DNA of 64,000 nt from Corynebacterium falsenii (GTDB lineage Bacteria; Actinomycetota; Actinomycetes; Mycobacteriales; Mycobacteriaceae). The stretch is from assembly GCF_020099275.1 (NCBI RefSeq), contig NZ_CP083646.1:2170001-2234000 (forward strand). The letters run 5' to 3'. Both the position numbers and the translations under genes were made by a program. The notes under the pieces are model-generated. The model searched no databases. It was not told where the DNA came from and worked only from the letters and a program-made list of their open reading frames with translations. This document shows positions 8,916-19,896 of the stretch, piece after piece. Numbering within the stretch: the first letter of the stretch is position 1; each line of letters starts with the position of its first letter.

Positions 8916-10436
8916 CTAACGCCCCGGCCGCGGCATGGCAATCGAGCTTTCCTCACCCACCCAGCCACGCATCGCGAAATCCTTCCACAACAGGCGAAAC
9001 TCCCGGCGCGGATCATTGACTGTGTGCGGCTCCAACTCGAAGATTCGCGTAGCCCGGCTCAGCGCGTGGTAATGCTGCCATCCGGGATCTTGGCCCCACA
9101 CGAAGTCCCGCCACGCACTTTGCATGTGGGTGGTCACAATGTTTTGCTCCTTACCCAGCAAGATCCGCGCCTTCGACGATTGCGAATCCCCAAACAGCGC
9201 CGATAGCTCCATCGAGTGCATGGCCCCCACGCCCAGCTTGCGCAGCAGCGCCGGGGCGTAATCGAACCGGTACATCCACACCCCCGCACCGGTCGTGCTG
9301 TGCAGCTCGGCCAGTCGCACCGACTGTGCCCAGAAGATCGCATCGGTGAGCATCAGCGCGAACGAGCCGCGCTCACCCAAGTCGCCATACGCCCGCTCAA
9401 TCTCGGAGGCCAGCACGGGATCGTGCGCGTTGAGCATCGTTCGCGCCGCCCGCGCCCTCGTCGACTTCGTGAGATACAGCATCTGCGCCGCCGATAGTTC
9501 ATCGTTATTCGTGCCAATGAGCAGCGGCATCTTGTGCTGGTGGCCGTGTTGAAATTGGTGCAGCGGCCCCTCCGGCAGGGTCTTGCCATCCACAGCCGTG
9601 CCGAAGCACGGGTTGAGCTCGCGTAAGCCCCCGCCGCGCCAGAGCATCTGCTGGCCTGCGCGCACCAGGTCGGACACCGGCAATGCTCGAAGGTCGGCGA
9701 TCGAGCACGTCCTAGGGACAAGCCCTGCGTACTGAGCCAGCTTCCTCGCCCACACGGTGGACTGCTCGGGTGAATGAACGGTCATCACCGGCGCCGACTG
9801 CACAATCGCCCGGTGGAACAGCCCCTCCGCTTCCGGAACCGCCATGAGCACCGCGGCAGCGGAACCGCCGGCCGATTCCCCCATCACGGTGACGTTATCC
9901 GGGTCCCCTCCGAACTCCGCGATGTTGCGCTGTACCCACCGCAGCGCGGCGAGGTGATCGTGCACAGCAGGGTTCGGCTCGCACGTGTCCGAATCGCCAG
10001 CGCCCAGCGCACTCATGTCTAGGTACCCCAGCACCCCAAGGCGAAAGTTCACCGCAACGTAGACAACGTTGAGTTCCTTAGAGAAGTTAAATCCCCGCAG
10101 CACAGCAGTGTGTGATGCCCCGGCGAAAAATCCCCCGCCGTGCAGATACACCACAACCGGCAGTTGTTCATCGGTATCCGGCCGCACCACATCCAGGTTA
10201 AGGCAGTCTTCGTTGCCCACAACCTCGTCTTTCCAAGTGTACGTGGTCTGGGGAGCCACGGGCCCATAGTCCTCGGCAGGCCACACTCCCTTCCACTGCA
10301 CACGGACCGGGCGCTTCCAGCGTTCGGCGGTTCCGTAGGGAACTCCGCGCCACGTGCGAACCCCATTGACGCGGACTCCGGCGAGAGTGCCGCCATCTGT
10401 CTCGACTTCGAGGGGATCTGCTGTACTCACGCTCAC
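8916..10436 (-). CDS. Carboxylesterase, type B family
   Basis: A 506-residue alpha/beta hydrolase of the type B carboxylesterase family (PnbA-like), hydrolysing carboxylic esters. The oxyanion-hole motif HGGGFF is at 99-104, EDCLNLDVV at 76-84, and the nucleophile elbow GESAGG at 186-191 with Ser188. The acid and His partners lie in the C-terminal part (around FDYAP and GAMHSMELSALFG). There is no signal peptide, so it is probably cytoplasmic. The start is GTG 10436 or GTG 10430; neither has a clear ribosome binding site. It is divergent from the EcsC-like gene, with under 50 bases between the starts. Confidence 0.88.
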   Translation of the reverse strand: MSVSTADPLEVETDGGTLAGVRVNGVRTWRGVPYGTAERWKRPVRVQWKGVWPAEDYGPVAPQTTYTWKDEVVGNEDCLNLDVVRPDTDEQLPVVVYLHGGGFFAGASHTAVLRGFNFSKELNVVYVAVNFRLGVLGYLDMSALGAGDSDTCEPNPAVHDHLAALRWVQRNIAEFGGDPDNVTVMGESAGGSAAAVLMAVPEAEGLFHRAIVQSAPVMTVHSPEQSTVWARKLAQYAGLVPRTCSIADLRALPVSDLVRAGQQMLWRGGGLRELNPCFGTAVDGKTLPEGPLHQFQHGHQHKMPLLIGTNNDELSAAQMLYLTKSTRARAARTMLNAHDPVLASEIERAYGDLGERGSFALMLTDAIFWAQSVRLAELHSTTGAGVWMYRFDYAPALLRKLGVGAMHSMELSALFGDSQSSKARILLGKEQNIVTTHMQSAWRDFVWGQDPGWQHYHALSRATRIFELEPHTVNDPRREFRLLWKDFAMRGWVGEESSIAMPRPGR

Positions 10437-10471
10437 CAGTGTAAAACTAAATGTTTTTCGCAGTCGTGCTC

Positions 10472-10477
10472 TATTGT
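10472..10477 (+). promoter_or_regulatory. -10 hexamer TATTGT, leaderless start
   Basis: TATTGT ends six bases before ATG 10484, supporting that codon as the start and a leaderless transcript. Confidence 0.4.
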
Positions 10478-10483
10478 GCGCCT

Positions 10484-11236
10484 ATGGCTTTGTTCTCAAA
10501 GAAAGAAAAGGACGATCAGTCCAGTCGTGACCTCACCGATAGGTCGTCCTACCCCAGTGGCCCCATCGCAGGCCGCTTCTTCACTGGTGTCGACCGCGCG
10601 GTGAAGGTTCAAGCTCCCGTCATCGAGTCCTACGTTAAGAAGCTGCAGGACAAGAACCCGGGTAAGTCCGTGTTCGAGCACCAGGAGGCCCTGGACAAGC
10701 GCTTCCGCACCATCGCCACCGGCTCCGGCGTGGGCACCGGCGGCCTCGCCGCCGTTCCCGGCATCGGCACCATGATGTCTCTGGCAGGCATCGCCGGTGA
10801 GTCCGTCGCTCTGCTCGAGGTGTGCTCCTTGTATGCCCTGGCTTCCGCCAAGCTGCACGGCCTGGACATCTCGGACGAGGAGCACCGCAAGACCATCGTG
10901 CTCATCGCCGTTTCCGGCGCCACCGGCAAGGACCTTATCAGCGCCCTCACGGAGGAAAACGCCCTCGCCGGCGTGAAGTCCCTCCGCGGCCTCACCAAGG
11001 TCAAGGGCAAGGACATGGTCCAGGTCAACAGCATCCTCGGCCGCTTCGCCTTCAAGCAGGTTCGCCGCCGCTTCGGCCGGTCGATTTTCGGCAAGCTGCT
11101 CCCCTTCGGCATCGGCGCCGTCCTCGGTGGCAAGGCCAACCGTACTATCGCGGATGGAATGATCAAGCAGGTTCACGCCTTCGTCGACGAGCTGAACCGC
11201 ACCGGGGCCAGCGAGTCCACCGAGTCCACCAACTAA
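10484..11236 (+). CDS. EcsC-like protein
   Basis: A 250-residue protein with a central glycine-rich hydrophobic stretch (GSGVGTGGLAAVPGIGTMMSLAGIAGES, ~75-103) and a second one near 205-222. This resembles EcsC-family proteins of unknown biochemical role that often accompany ABC exporters. I prefer ATG 10484 to the ATG 11 codons upstream because a -10-like TATTGT sits just before it. The gene is followed after 27 bases by the double ABC exporter, so the two are probably cotranscribed, which fits the EcsC theme. Confidence 0.55.
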   Translation: MALFSKKEKDDQSSRDLTDRSSYPSGPIAGRFFTGVDRAVKVQAPVIESYVKKLQDKNPGKSVFEHQEALDKRFRTIATGSGVGTGGLAAVPGIGTMMSLAGIAGESVALLEVCSLYALASAKLHGLDISDEEHRKTIVLIAVSGATGKDLISALTEENALAGVKSLRGLTKVKGKDMVQVNSILGRFAFKQVRRRFGRSIFGKLLPFGIGAVLGGKANRTIADGMIKQVHAFVDELNRTGASESTESTN

Positions 11237-11263
11237 CACCACCCGCCCACCACACACCACGCC

Positions 11264-14200
11264 GTGCGCAGAATCGTCGCCCTCGCCGCCGCGAGGCACC
11301 CATGGATCTTCGCCGCGGTCGTGGTGTTTTCTGTTCTCATGCCCGCGGTGGAGATCGCCCTTCCTCTCTTCGCGGGCGGTGCCCTCGACGGCCGCAACGG
11401 CGCCATCACCGGCCTCATCGCCGCCGCAGTCGCGCGGTTCTTCTTTCAGGGCGGCCGTCGCTTCCTCTCCGGTACGTTTTCCGTGCGGGCCCAGCACATG
11501 CTGCGGATGCGGATGTTTTCGGGCGTCAACAATTCGGTGAACTCATCCAGTGGCACCCTGGCCACCGGTCAGGTGATCTCCCGGTCCATCTCCGATCTCA
11601 ACCAGATCAACACCACGCTGGTCATGTTGCCGCTGATGTCCGGATCCGTGCTGGAGCTCGTGCTCATCCTCGGCGTGATCTGGTGGATGTCCTGGCCCAT
11701 CGCCATCGTGGTGAGCCTGCACATCCCCATTTTGCTGTGGGTCGCCTACCTCTCCCGCACCGCGTTGTACGAGCCATCCCGCTGGTCGAAACAGCAGGCC
11801 GCCGAGGTCGCCTCGGAGGTCGAGCAAGTCGTCACCGGCGCCCACGTCGTCAAGAGCTTCGCCCAGGAGCCGCGCGAGCAGGCCACCTACACCGCCCTGG
11901 CGCGCACGCAGTTTTCCATCAATATGCTCGTCGCCCGGCTGACTGCAAGGTTCCAGCCCGCGCTGTCCTCCATCCCCAACATCGCGATGGTCGCCACGAT
12001 TGCGGTGGGTGGCTGGCTGGTGTTCCACGGACGCATCTCCGCCGGTGAGTTCCTCGCGGTCGCCACGTACGTGACGATGTTGGCAAGGCTCAGCCGCCTG
12101 GCCGCGGGCATGCTCGTGTCGCTGCACACCACCGCGCCGAGCGTGGATCGCGTCTTCGAGCTCATCGATGCGCCGCCGCGCCCGGTCGGAACCGAACAGC
12201 GCTCCGGGGCCTACGGCATCCGTGGGACCGTTCCGGTCGCCCCCGGCACCCCGCCGATCGAGGTCGACATCACGGCCGGCGAATCGGTGATGGTTCGCGG
12301 GCCGGTGGCGTCGGGTAAAACACGCTTCGCCCACGCCATCTCGGGGGTAGATGCGAACGACGCCGCCCACCTCACCCTCCCCGACGGCACCCCGCTGCTC
12401 GACCTGCGCCCCGAGGACCGCCCGGTGCTCGTGTTCGACCAGCCATTCCTGTTTTCCGCCACCATCGCCGAGAACATCCGCCTGGGCTACCCCGCCACCG
12501 ACGACGAAGTCTGGCGCGCCGCCCGCCTGGCCTGCGCCGATGAGTTCATCACGGAGGCCGGTGGCCTCGGCACGGTCGTGGGCCCGCGCGGGCTCACCCT
12601 CTCGGGTGGTCAGCGGCAGCGCATCGCACTGGCGCGGGCGTTGCTGCGTTCCCCTGGTTTTATTGTTTTCGACGACGCCACCTCAGCCATCGACTCCACC
12701 ACCGAGCAGCGGATTTTGCGGAATCTTCGGGCGGAAGTGGGCCGGCCGACGGTGGTGTACATCAGTCACCGCGATACCCCTGCCGGGTGGGACATCGATC
12801 GGTTCATTGACCTACCTGCGGCTCCGTTGCAGGAGCAGGCAGAGGAGCAAGAGCAGGAAGCCGCGGCCAGTTTTAAGACTGCAGTGCCGACCGACTGGAT
12901 CCCCACTGCCCCGGCGTACAGCATCGACCCGCGCGTGGATGAGTTCGAGGGCAGGTTCAGCCTGCGGGCGCTGCTGCGGATGGCGCCGGTGCTCATTGCG
13001 CTCGTGGTGGGCACATTGCTGCTGTCCTCCGCGGCGGACATTGCCCTACCCGCGTTTGTGCGCCATGCCCTCGACGCAGGCGTGTCCGCGGGTAACGTCC
13101 GGGTTCTCGTCACCACCTGCCTCATCGCCCTGGGCGTGGTGCTCGTGAGCTGGGCGGCGATGAGCGCCAACGCGATCCTCACCACCCTCACCGGCGAGCG
13201 GCTCCTCTTCGCGCTGCGCACGCGGATGTTCCGGCACATGCAGTCGATGGATCTCACCTGGTTCCAATCGCGGCCTGCGGGCAAGATCATGACGCGCCTG
13301 ACCACGGACATCGACACGTTGTCGTCGTTCTTGCAATCGGGGCTGTCTCAAACGATCGCGTCGGTTACGATGCTGGTGGGCATCACCGTCATGCTCTTCG
13401 CCACTGACCTCACGCTCACGGCCATCGTCTTGGCCTTCGTGCCGGCCATCGTCATCGCCACGTGGATCTTCCGGCGGATTTCCTCGCGGCTGTATCGACG
13501 CGCCCGCGCCCAAGTCTCGGAAGTCAACGCCACCTTCCAGGAGGCTCTGACGGCTTTGCCGACCACCCAGGCTTATAACTACGGCCCCGTGGTGGAGCGG
13601 CGGCTGCGTACACAATCCGCCGGCTACGTGCGGCTGCGCACGCTGGCTCAGTCGGCCGTGAGCCTGTACTTCCCCGGCGTGAACCTGCTCACTCAGCTCG
13701 CGCAGGCCACGATCCTGGCCGTGGGGACCTCGCTGGTGGCCCGCGGCGACACGACCCAGGGTGCGGTCATCGCGTTCAGCCTGTACCTCACAATGTTCTT
13801 CGGGCCGATCCAGCAGCTCTCGCAGATCTTCGATCAGTTCCAGCAGGCAAGCGTAAGCGTGGAGCGCATCGAGGAGTTCCTCTCCCACTCCCCGTCCGTC
13901 GTGTCGGAACCCGGCGCGGTGCCGGCCACGACCGATCGGGTGGGCTCCCAGCCCGCTATCAGCTTCGATGGCGTGCGCTTTAGCTACGGCGGGAACTCTC
14001 CTGAATCTGCTGAGCCTGCTGAGTCTGCCGCGACCGAGATACCCTCAATGAGCCGACCCACCATCGACCTCACGCACACCTTCACTGGCGTCACCGCCAT
14101 TGTGGGGGCAACAGGCGCGGGTAAGTCCACCGTCGTGCGCCTCGTCGCCCGTTTCATGGATCCGCAGTCCGGCCGCGTCACCGCCGATGGATCTACAATC

Positions 14201-14758
14201 AGAAGATTCACCGTCCCCAGCTGGCGCGGCCGCATCGGCACCGCCCCGCAGGAGCCACACCTATTCGCGGGCACTGTTGCCAGCAACATCGCTTATGGTC
14301 GACCCGACGCCGCCAGGGACGACATCCTCGCCGCCATCGATCGGATCGGCGGGAGCGCGGTCATCAGCACGATACCCGGAGGCGTCGACGCACCAGTGGG
14401 GCCTGGGCACCCAGCCCTGTCGGCCGGCCAGCAGCACATCGTTGCCCTGGCTCGCGCGGAACTGATCCAACCAGCGGTGATGCTCCTCGACGAAGCCACG
14501 GCCCACCTCTCCGACGAGGAGGAGGAGACCGTCATCGCGGCGCTGCGGGCGGCGGCGCAGGGGCGCACGGCCCTCATCGTGGCTCACACGCTCAAGACTG
14601 CCCAGACTGCCGACCACATCGTGGTGATGGAGCACGGCCAGATCGTCGAAACTGGAACGCACGCGGAGTTGGTGGAACGAAATGGGGAGTACGCGCGATT
14701 GTGGAAAGCAACGGACAACACCGGTTCGAGCACGATAGCGGAATCCGACGTAACGTAG
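11264..14758 (+). CDS. Single-chain double ABC exporter (TMD-NBD-TMD-NBD)
   Basis: The 1164-residue protein contains two complete type IV ABC exporter halves in one chain. Half 1 has membrane helices at ~10-290 and an ATPase with Walker A GPVASGKT (346-353), signature LSGGQ (446-450), Walker B FIVFDD (466-471) and H-loop His502. Half 2 has helices at ~570-860 and Walker A GATGAGKS (~947), signature LSAGQ (~1051) and Walker B MLLDEA (~1073). Catalytic Glu is Asp in NBD1, while NBD2 keeps Glu but has a changed signature, so one composite ATP site is degenerate. It probably exports a drug, lipid or peptide; the substrate is unknown. The start is GTG 11264 without an obvious ribosome binding site. 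Such a gene commonly precedes odhA in corynebacteria. Confidence 0.88.
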   Translation: MRRIVALAAARHPWIFAAVVVFSVLMPAVEIALPLFAGGALDGRNGAITGLIAAAVARFFFQGGRRFLSGTFSVRAQHMLRMRMFSGVNNSVNSSSGTLATGQVISRSISDLNQINTTLVMLPLMSGSVLELVLILGVIWWMSWPIAIVVSLHIPILLWVAYLSRTALYEPSRWSKQQAAEVASEVEQVVTGAHVVKSFAQEPREQATYTALARTQFSINMLVARLTARFQPALSSIPNIAMVATIAVGGWLVFHGRISAGEFLAVATYVTMLARLSRLAAGMLVSLHTTAPSVDRVFELIDAPPRPVGTEQRSGAYGIRGTVPVAPGTPPIEVDITAGESVMVRGPVASGKTRFAHAISGVDANDAAHLTLPDGTPLLDLRPEDRPVLVFDQPFLFSATIAENIRLGYPATDDEVWRAARLACADEFITEAGGLGTVVGPRGLTLSGGQRQRIALARALLRSPGFIVFDDATSAIDSTTEQRILRNLRAEVGRPTVVYISHRDTPAGWDIDRFIDLPAAPLQEQAEEQEQEAAASFKTAVPTDWIPTAPAYSIDPRVDEFEGRFSLRALLRMAPVLIALVVGTLLLSSAADIALPAFVRHALDAGVSAGNVRVLVTTCLIALGVVLVSWAAMSANAILTTLTGERLLFALRTRMFRHMQSMDLTWFQSRPAGKIMTRLTTDIDTLSSFLQSGLSQTIASVTMLVGITVMLFATDLTLTAIVLAFVPAIVIATWIFRRISSRLYRRARAQVSEVNATFQEALTALPTTQAYNYGPVVERRLRTQSAGYVRLRTLAQSAVSLYFPGVNLLTQLAQATILAVGTSLVARGDTTQGAVIAFSLYLTMFFGPIQQLSQIFDQFQQASVSVERIEEFLSHSPSVVSEPGAVPATTDRVGSQPAISFDGVRFSYGGNSPESAEPAESAATEIPSMSRPTIDLTHTFTGVTAIVGATGAGKSTVVRLVARFMDPQSGRVTADGSTIRRFTVPSWRGRIGTAPQEPHLFAGTVASNIAYGRPDAARDDILAAIDRIGGSAVISTIPGGVDAPVGPGHPALSAGQQHIVALARAELIQPAVMLLDEATAHLSDEEEETVIAALRAAAQGRTALIVAHTLKTAQTADHIVVMEHGQIVETGTHAELVERNGEYARLWKATDNTGSSTIAESDVT

Positions 14759-14978
14759 ATAAAAGATCAAGTCAGAAAAACTACACACACAAAAACGACA
14801 CTCAGTGCCACCTCACCTAGCGCATCGGAGCGCCTCGGTGCTCAGCGGAGCACAGCGGAGCTCATCGGGCTTCTCGGAGCTCACCGCACGCCGCGACCGC
14901 ACCATCAGTCGCGTGCGCGTTTGTAGTAGGGTGGGACGGCGAGACTGAAGTCATGAAGAAAAGAGGCGAGGACCTGCT

Positions 14979-17900
14979 GTGAGCAGCGCGAATTTCGGTC
15001 AAAACGAATGGCTGGTCGACCAGATGTACCAGCAGTATAAGGCAGACCCCGAGTCTGTGGACGCAGACTGGCGTAAGTACTTTGCTAACAACGCACCCGC
15101 TGAAAGCGATTCGTCCGGCGATATCGTTTCCGCAGCTCCTGAGGCTCCGGCACCTAAGAAGGCAGCCGAAGCACGGGCATCGAAGGCAAACTCCAGCGCA
15201 ACCCGGGGTGCCAGCACCAAGGGCACCAGCGCTCGTGGTTCCCAGAATGCCCAGAATGCTGAGAACACCAAGAAGGAGAATCGGGTGAACCCCACACCGA
15301 AGCGCAACGCCCCGCCCGCACCCAAGGCACCCGTCGAGGCTCCCGAACCTGGCGAACACCCCATTCGTGGTGCCGCCAAGGCCGTCGTGAAGAACATGGA
15401 CATCTCGCTGGAGATCCCCACCGCGACCTCCGTGCGCGACATGCCCGCCAAGCTGATGTTCGAGAACCGCTCGATGATCAACGAGACCCTCAAGGCTCGC
15501 GGCGGTGGCAAGATTAGCTTCACCCACATCATCGGTTGGGCACTGGTGAAGGCCGTCAAGGCCCACCCGGATATGAACAACTCCTACGCCTTGGTGGACA
15601 ACAAGCCCACCCTGGTGACCCCGGAGCACATCAACCTGGGCCTGGCCATCGACCTGGTCGGCAAGAACGGCAACCGCTCCCTCGTGGTTGCCGCCATTAA
15701 GGAATCCGAGACCCTTAGCTTCGACCAGTTCGTGGACAAGTACGAGGACGTCGTCCGCCGTGGCCGCGAGGGCAAGCTCACGATGGACGATTTCTCCGGC
15801 GTGACGATCTCGCTGACTAACCCCGGTGGCATCGGCACCCGTCTCTCAGTCCCTCGCCTGACTAAGGGCCAGGGCGCGATTATTGGCGTCGGATCTATGG
15901 ATTACCCGGCAGAGTTCGCCGGTGCATCCGAGGATCGCCTGGGCGAAATGGGCATCGGCAAGCTGGTGACCATCACCTCGACCTACGATCACCGCATCAT
16001 CCAGGGCGCAGAGTCCGGCGAGTTCCTGCGCACGATGAGCCGCCTGCTCATCAACGACGAGTTCTGGGATGAGATCTTCCAGGCCATGCGCGTGCCCTAC
16101 GCACCCGTGCGTTGGTCGCAGGATCTGCCGAACATCGGCGTGGACAAGTCCACCCGCGTTATGCAGCTCATCGAGTCCTACCGCTCCCGCGGTCACCTCA
16201 TCGCGGACATCAACCCGCTGCACTGGGTTCAGCCTGGTCTGCCCCGCCCGGATCACTCTGACCTCAACATCGAGACCCACGGCCTGACCCTGTGGGACTT
16301 CGACCGCACCTTCCACGTTGGCGGTTTCGCAGGACGCGAAACCATGACCCTGCGCGAGGTCCTCAAGACTCTGCGCAAGGCCTACACCCTCAAGGTCGGT
16401 TCGGAATACACCCACGTGATGGACTCCGAGGAGCGTCTGTGGCTCCAGGAGCGCATCGAGGGTGGCCAGCCGAAATTCACCCAGGCCGAGCAGAAGTACA
16501 TCTTGCAGAAGCTCAACTCCGCCGAGGCGTTCGAGAACTTCCTGCAGACCAAGTACGTGGGCCAGAAGCGCTTCTCCCTGGAGGGTGCTGAGACCCTCAT
16601 CCCGATGATGGATGCCGCCATCGACCGCGCCGCCGGCGCAGGCCTCGACGAGGTCGTCATCGGTATGGCTCACCGTGGCCGCCTCAACGTTCTGGCGAAC
16701 GTTGTGGGCAAGCCCTACTCCAAGATCTTCACCGAGTTCGAGGGCAACCCCGACCCGGGCGCCGCTGGTGGTTCCGGCGACGTGAAGTACCACTTGGGCC
16801 AGAAGGGCCACTACCACCAGATGTTCGGCGACGGCGAAATCGACATCACCCTGGCTGCCAACCCCTCCCACCTAGAGGCTGTCAACCCGGTGATGGAAGG
16901 TATCGCCCGCGCCAAGGACGATCTGCTGGGTGGCCACCACACCGTCATGCCGCTGCTGCTGCACGGCGATGCGGCGTTCGCCGGCCTGGGTGTGGTTCAG
17001 GAAACCATCAACATGAGCAAGCTGAACGCCTACTCCGTGGGCGGCACTGTTCACATCGTGGTCAACAACCAGATCGGCTTCACCACTACGCCGGATGCCG
17101 GCCGTTCCACCTACTACGCCACCGACCTCGCCAAGGGCTTTGACTGCCCCGTGTTCCACGTCAACGGCGACGACCCGGAGGCCGTGGTGTGGGTTGCTCA
17201 GCTGGCTGTGGACTACCGCAACCGCTTCGGCAAGGACGTGTTCATCGACCTTTTCACCTACCGCCGCCGCGGTCACAACGAGGCCGACGATCCGTCGATG
17301 ACCCAGCCGCTGATGTACAAGATCATCACCGACCTGCCCACCTCTCGTGACCAGTACACCGAGGCTCTCATCGGCCGCGGTGACCTGTCCGAAGAGGACG
17401 CTGAGAAGGTCAAGCGTGACTTCCACGATCAGCTGGAGGCTGTGTTTAACGAAGTGCGCGAGGCGGAAAAGGGTGCCAAGCCCAAGGAGCAGAGCGGCAT
17501 CACCAGCTCCCAGGAGCTGCCGCACGGTCTGGACACCTCGGTCAACCGCGAGCTAGTCGAGAAGATCGGCGATCTGTTCTTCGACGTGCCGGATTACTTC
17601 ACCCCGCACCCGCGTGTGGCTCCGGTGATCAAGCGCCGCCACGAGATGTCCCGCAAGGGTCACATCGACTGGGGCTTTGCCGAGCTGCTGGCCTTCGGCT
17701 CCCTCGTCGAGGGCGGCAAGCTGGTGCGCCTGGCCGGTGAGGATTCCCTGCGCGGTACCTTCACCCAGCGCCACGCCGTGCTCTTCGATCACGAGGATCA
17801 CGACATCTACAACCCGCTGCAGGTGCTTGCTGAGGAGGCCGGCAAGGGTGGCCGCTTCGATGCCTACAACACCCCGCTGACCGAGTTCGCAGGCATTGGC

Positions 17901-18701
17901 TTCGAGTACGGCTACTCCGTGGGTAACCAGGATGCTCTCGTTGCTTGGGAGGCACAATTCGGCGACTTCGCCAACGGCGGCCAGACGATCATCGACGAGT
18001 ACATCTCCTCCGGTGAGGCCAAGTGGGGCCAGATCTCCAGCCTCGTGCTGCTGCTCCCGCACGGCTACGAAGGCCAGGGCCCGGACCACTCCTCGGCCCG
18101 CATCGAGCGCTTCCTCATGATGTCCGCCGAGGGCACCTGGACGATCGCTCAGCCTTCCACCCCGGCAAACTACTTCCACCTGCTGCGCCGCCACGCACTG
18201 GGTAGCCTCAAGCGCCCGCTGATCGTCTTCACCCCGAAGTCGATGCTGCGCAACAAGGCTGCGGTCTCCTCCGTGGAAGACTTCACCGAGGTGAAGAAGT
18301 TCCAGTCCGTCATTGACGATCCGAACCAGTCCGGCAAGAACGAGGACATCAAGTACGTCCTCATGTGCTCCGGCAAGATCTACTGGGATCTGGAGAAGAA
18401 GCGTCAGGCTGACAAGCGCGATGATGTTGCCATCGTCCGCGTGGAGATGCTGCACCCCATCCCCCACAACCGCATCAAGGATGCCCTGGATAACTACCCG
18501 AACGCTGAGGTGCGTTGGGTTCAGGACGAGCCCGCCAACCAGGGCCCCTGGCCCTTCCTGGCACTGCAGCTGCCTGAGGTTATCCCCGGCCTGAAGCTGA
18601 AGCGCGTCTCCCGCCGCGCCCAGTCCTCCACGGCAACGGGTGTTGCGAAGGTGCACCAGCTCGAGCAGAAGCAGCTGCTCGAGGAAGCATTCGAGAAGTA
18701 A
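14979..18701 (+). CDS. odhA: 2-oxoglutarate dehydrogenase E1 fused to succinyltransferase domain (OdhA)
   Basis: The 1240-residue enzyme of the TCA cycle decarboxylates 2-oxoglutarate with thiamine diphosphate. As in other Corynebacteriales, it carries an E2-type acyltransferase domain but no lipoyl domain, which is supplied by the pyruvate dehydrogenase E2. Residues 1-40 form the E1 N-terminal segment, 41-115 an Ala/Pro/Lys linker, ~116-350 the acyltransferase with TYDHRIIQG at ~334-342, and the rest the E1 core ([12 protein letters not shown] near 564; thiamine-binding GDAAFAGLG near 662 with VNNQIGFTT). The start is GTG 14979 after AGGCGAGGA. In C. glutamicum the protein is inhibited by unphosphorylated OdhI; that gene is not here. 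A perfect hairpin terminator follows. Confidence 0.95.
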   Translation: MSSANFGQNEWLVDQMYQQYKADPESVDADWRKYFANNAPAESDSSGDIVSAAPEAPAPKKAAEARASKANSSATRGASTKGTSARGSQNAQNAENTKKENRVNPTPKRNAPPAPKAPVEAPEPGEHPIRGAAKAVVKNMDISLEIPTATSVRDMPAKLMFENRSMINETLKARGGGKISFTHIIGWALVKAVKAHPDMNNSYALVDNKPTLVTPEHINLGLAIDLVGKNGNRSLVVAAIKESETLSFDQFVDKYEDVVRRGREGKLTMDDFSGVTISLTNPGGIGTRLSVPRLTKGQGAIIGVGSMDYPAEFAGASEDRLGEMGIGKLVTITSTYDHRIIQGAESGEFLRTMSRLLINDEFWDEIFQAMRVPYAPVRWSQDLPNIGVDKSTRVMQLIESYRSRGHLIADINPLHWVQPGLPRPDHSDLNIETHGLTLWDFDRTFHVGGFAGRETMTLREVLKTLRKAYTLKVGSEYTHVMDSEERLWLQERIEGGQPKFTQAEQKYILQKLNSAEAFENFLQTKYVGQKRFSLEGAETLIPMMDAAIDRAAGAGLDEVVIGMAHRGRLNVLANVVGKPYSKIFTEFEGNPDPGAAGGSGDVKYHLGQKGHYHQMFGDGEIDITLAANPSHLEAVNPVMEGIARAKDDLLGGHHTVMPLLLHGDAAFAGLGVVQETINMSKLNAYSVGGTVHIVVNNQIGFTTTPDAGRSTYYATDLAKGFDCPVFHVNGDDPEAVVWVAQLAVDYRNRFGKDVFIDLFTYRRRGHNEADDPSMTQPLMYKIITDLPTSRDQYTEALIGRGDLSEEDAEKVKRDFHDQLEAVFNEVREAEKGAKPKEQSGITSSQELPHGLDTSVNRELVEKIGDLFFDVPDYFTPHPRVAPVIKRRHEMSRKGHIDWGFAELLAFGSLVEGGKLVRLAGEDSLRGTFTQRHAVLFDHEDHDIYNPLQVLAEEAGKGGRFDAYNTPLTEFAGIGFEYGYSVGNQDALVAWEAQFGDFANGGQTIIDEYISSGEAKWGQISSLVLLLPHGYEGQGPDHSSARIERFLMMSAEGTWTIAQPSTPANYFHLLRRHALGSLKRPLIVFTPKSMLRNKAAVSSVEDFTEVKKFQSVIDDPNQSGKNEDIKYVLMCSGKIYWDLEKKRQADKRDDVAIVRVEMLHPIPHNRIKDALDNYPNAEVRWVQDEPANQGPWPFLALQLPEVIPGLKLKRVSRRAQSSTATGVAKVHQLEQKQLLEEAFEK

Positions 18702-18764
18702 GCCTCAACTTCCCGCGCTCCACCGAGCGCGGTAAGCGCGGTGAGCGCTGCAAGCACCACGAGC

Positions 18765-18793
18765 GAGGGCCCCGGTAAAATACCGGGGCCCTC
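18765..18793. terminator. Bidirectional hairpin between odhA and the lipoprotein gene
   Basis: A perfect 13-bp inverted repeat (18765-18777 and 18781-18793) with an AAA loop sits between convergent stops. The T-tract is weak on the plus strand (CTTAGTCTTTCTT further on). Confidence 0.7.
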
Positions 18794-18801
18794 TACGCGT
18801 C

Positions 18802-19395
18802 TTAGTCTTTCTTAACGCCGATCATCTTATCCGTCACCCCACCTGCGATGTTGTTCAAATCAGTGCGGTCCCAACGGTCGATGGCCTCCTTGTTGTACAG
18901 CGCAACGAGGTTCTGCGGCAGGCCATCACTCGGGCACGGCTGGGAAATCCCCGGATCGGAGGCACCCACGTCCGCAGGAAGCGAGCCCAGCATTGAGGAG
19001 TGCACGATATCTCGCCACTTCGCCGGATCCGGGTTCTTCTTCTGCGCATACAGCTGTTTGAGCTGGTCGGCCTTCGTGGCGTCCAGCTGCTCGAGGAGCT
19101 CGCCCACGCAGCCGAAGGTGACGTCCACCGCTCCCCCTCTGATATCGTCCACGCGCTCGGACGGGGCGATGGTCTCCGTGGCCACGGCAACGTCCGGGCT
19201 CTCCAGCGCATCGTGATAGCGCTTCTCCAACTTCGCCTCCACCGACTCGGGCATCGGCACGCCCCCCGCGGAGATCTCGGGCACCCCTAGCACCAGCTCC
19301 TGTTCCGGTGCGGAAGCACAAGCCCCGACCCCGGCGCTCACCGCCACGGCCCCCAAAGCAAGGACGCTCGCGGTGAGTGTGCGCTTGAGGTTCAT
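18802..19395 (-). CDS. Lipoprotein of unknown function
   Basis: A 197-residue protein with a clear lipoprotein signal: positive start (MNLKRT), hydrophobic core, then lipobox VGAC with Cys26. The mature part, about 170 residues, recalls substrate-binding proteins of glycine-betaine/glutamine type (DDIRGGAVDVTFGCVGELL), but there is no permease or ATPase beside it. Two cysteines (near 96 and 154) may form a disulfide. It is anchored to the outer face of the cytoplasmic membrane. The start is ATG 19395. Confidence 0.65.
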   Translation of the reverse strand: MNLKRTLTASVLALGAVAVSAGVGACASAPEQELVLGVPEISAGGVPMPESVEAKLEKRYHDALESPDVAVATETIAPSERVDDIRGGAVDVTFGCVGELLEQLDATKADQLKQLYAQKKNPDPAKWRDIVHSSMLGSLPADVGASDPGISQPCPSDGLPQNLVALYNKEAIDRWDRTDLNNIAGGVTDKMIGVKKD

Positions 19396-19553
19396 TGTCT
19401 CCTTGATCTCCTATCGTTGTCTCTGAGCTATTGCGCCGTTGTTCTACCGTCGTTCGGCTGTCGTGACACCCCACCTGGTTGCCCGACAGGCGGAGTGATG
19501 ATGTGGGCGCGGTTGGGCGTCGAATATCAAGCGACAGCAACCACCGCTGAGCG

Positions 19554-19763
19554 CTAGAACCACGACACGAAAAACACCACGACCAGTGCGATGAGGGGGA
19601 CCACGTTCCACAACCCGGCTCCCCGGCGGGATCCCAACACCACCGCCAGAACCGACACCACGGCCGCCACCGCGTGCGCCGGCCACTGCGAATGGCCGAT
19701 CGCAAAGAGGATCACGGCGAAGCCAACCAGGCCCCCGGCAATGAGACGTCCCAAAACTCGCAT
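19554..19763 (-). CDS. Small membrane protein
   Basis: About 69 residues made of three hydrophobic segments (LIAGGLVGFAVILFAIG; AVAAVVSVLAVVLG; VVPLIALVVVFFVSWF) with short basic turns. ATG 19763 or ATG 19772 can be the start; GTGGGTAAG lies just before. The function is unknown. It is monocistronic and divergent from the MgtE-N/CBS gene. Confidence 0.5.
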   Translation of the reverse strand: MRVLGRLIAGGLVGFAVILFAIGHSQWPAHAVAAVVSVLAVVLGSRRGAGLWNVVPLIALVVVFFVSWF

Positions 19764-19896
19764 GCGACACATCTTACCCACCGAACCGGGCGATCGAGCC
19801 TGCGACAAGCATCCGCTCCCGGCCCACGTGTGCCCACAGCCCCTGCAGCGCACCTCTGAGGTGCGAATCTGGAACCATAAAGTAACCTAATAAACC

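Noticed and set aside
14837-14880. Terminator or repeat array between the ABC exporter and odhA
   Set aside because: There is a small GTGCTC/GAGCAC hairpin in a run of CGGAGC-like words, but no U-tract and no regular period.
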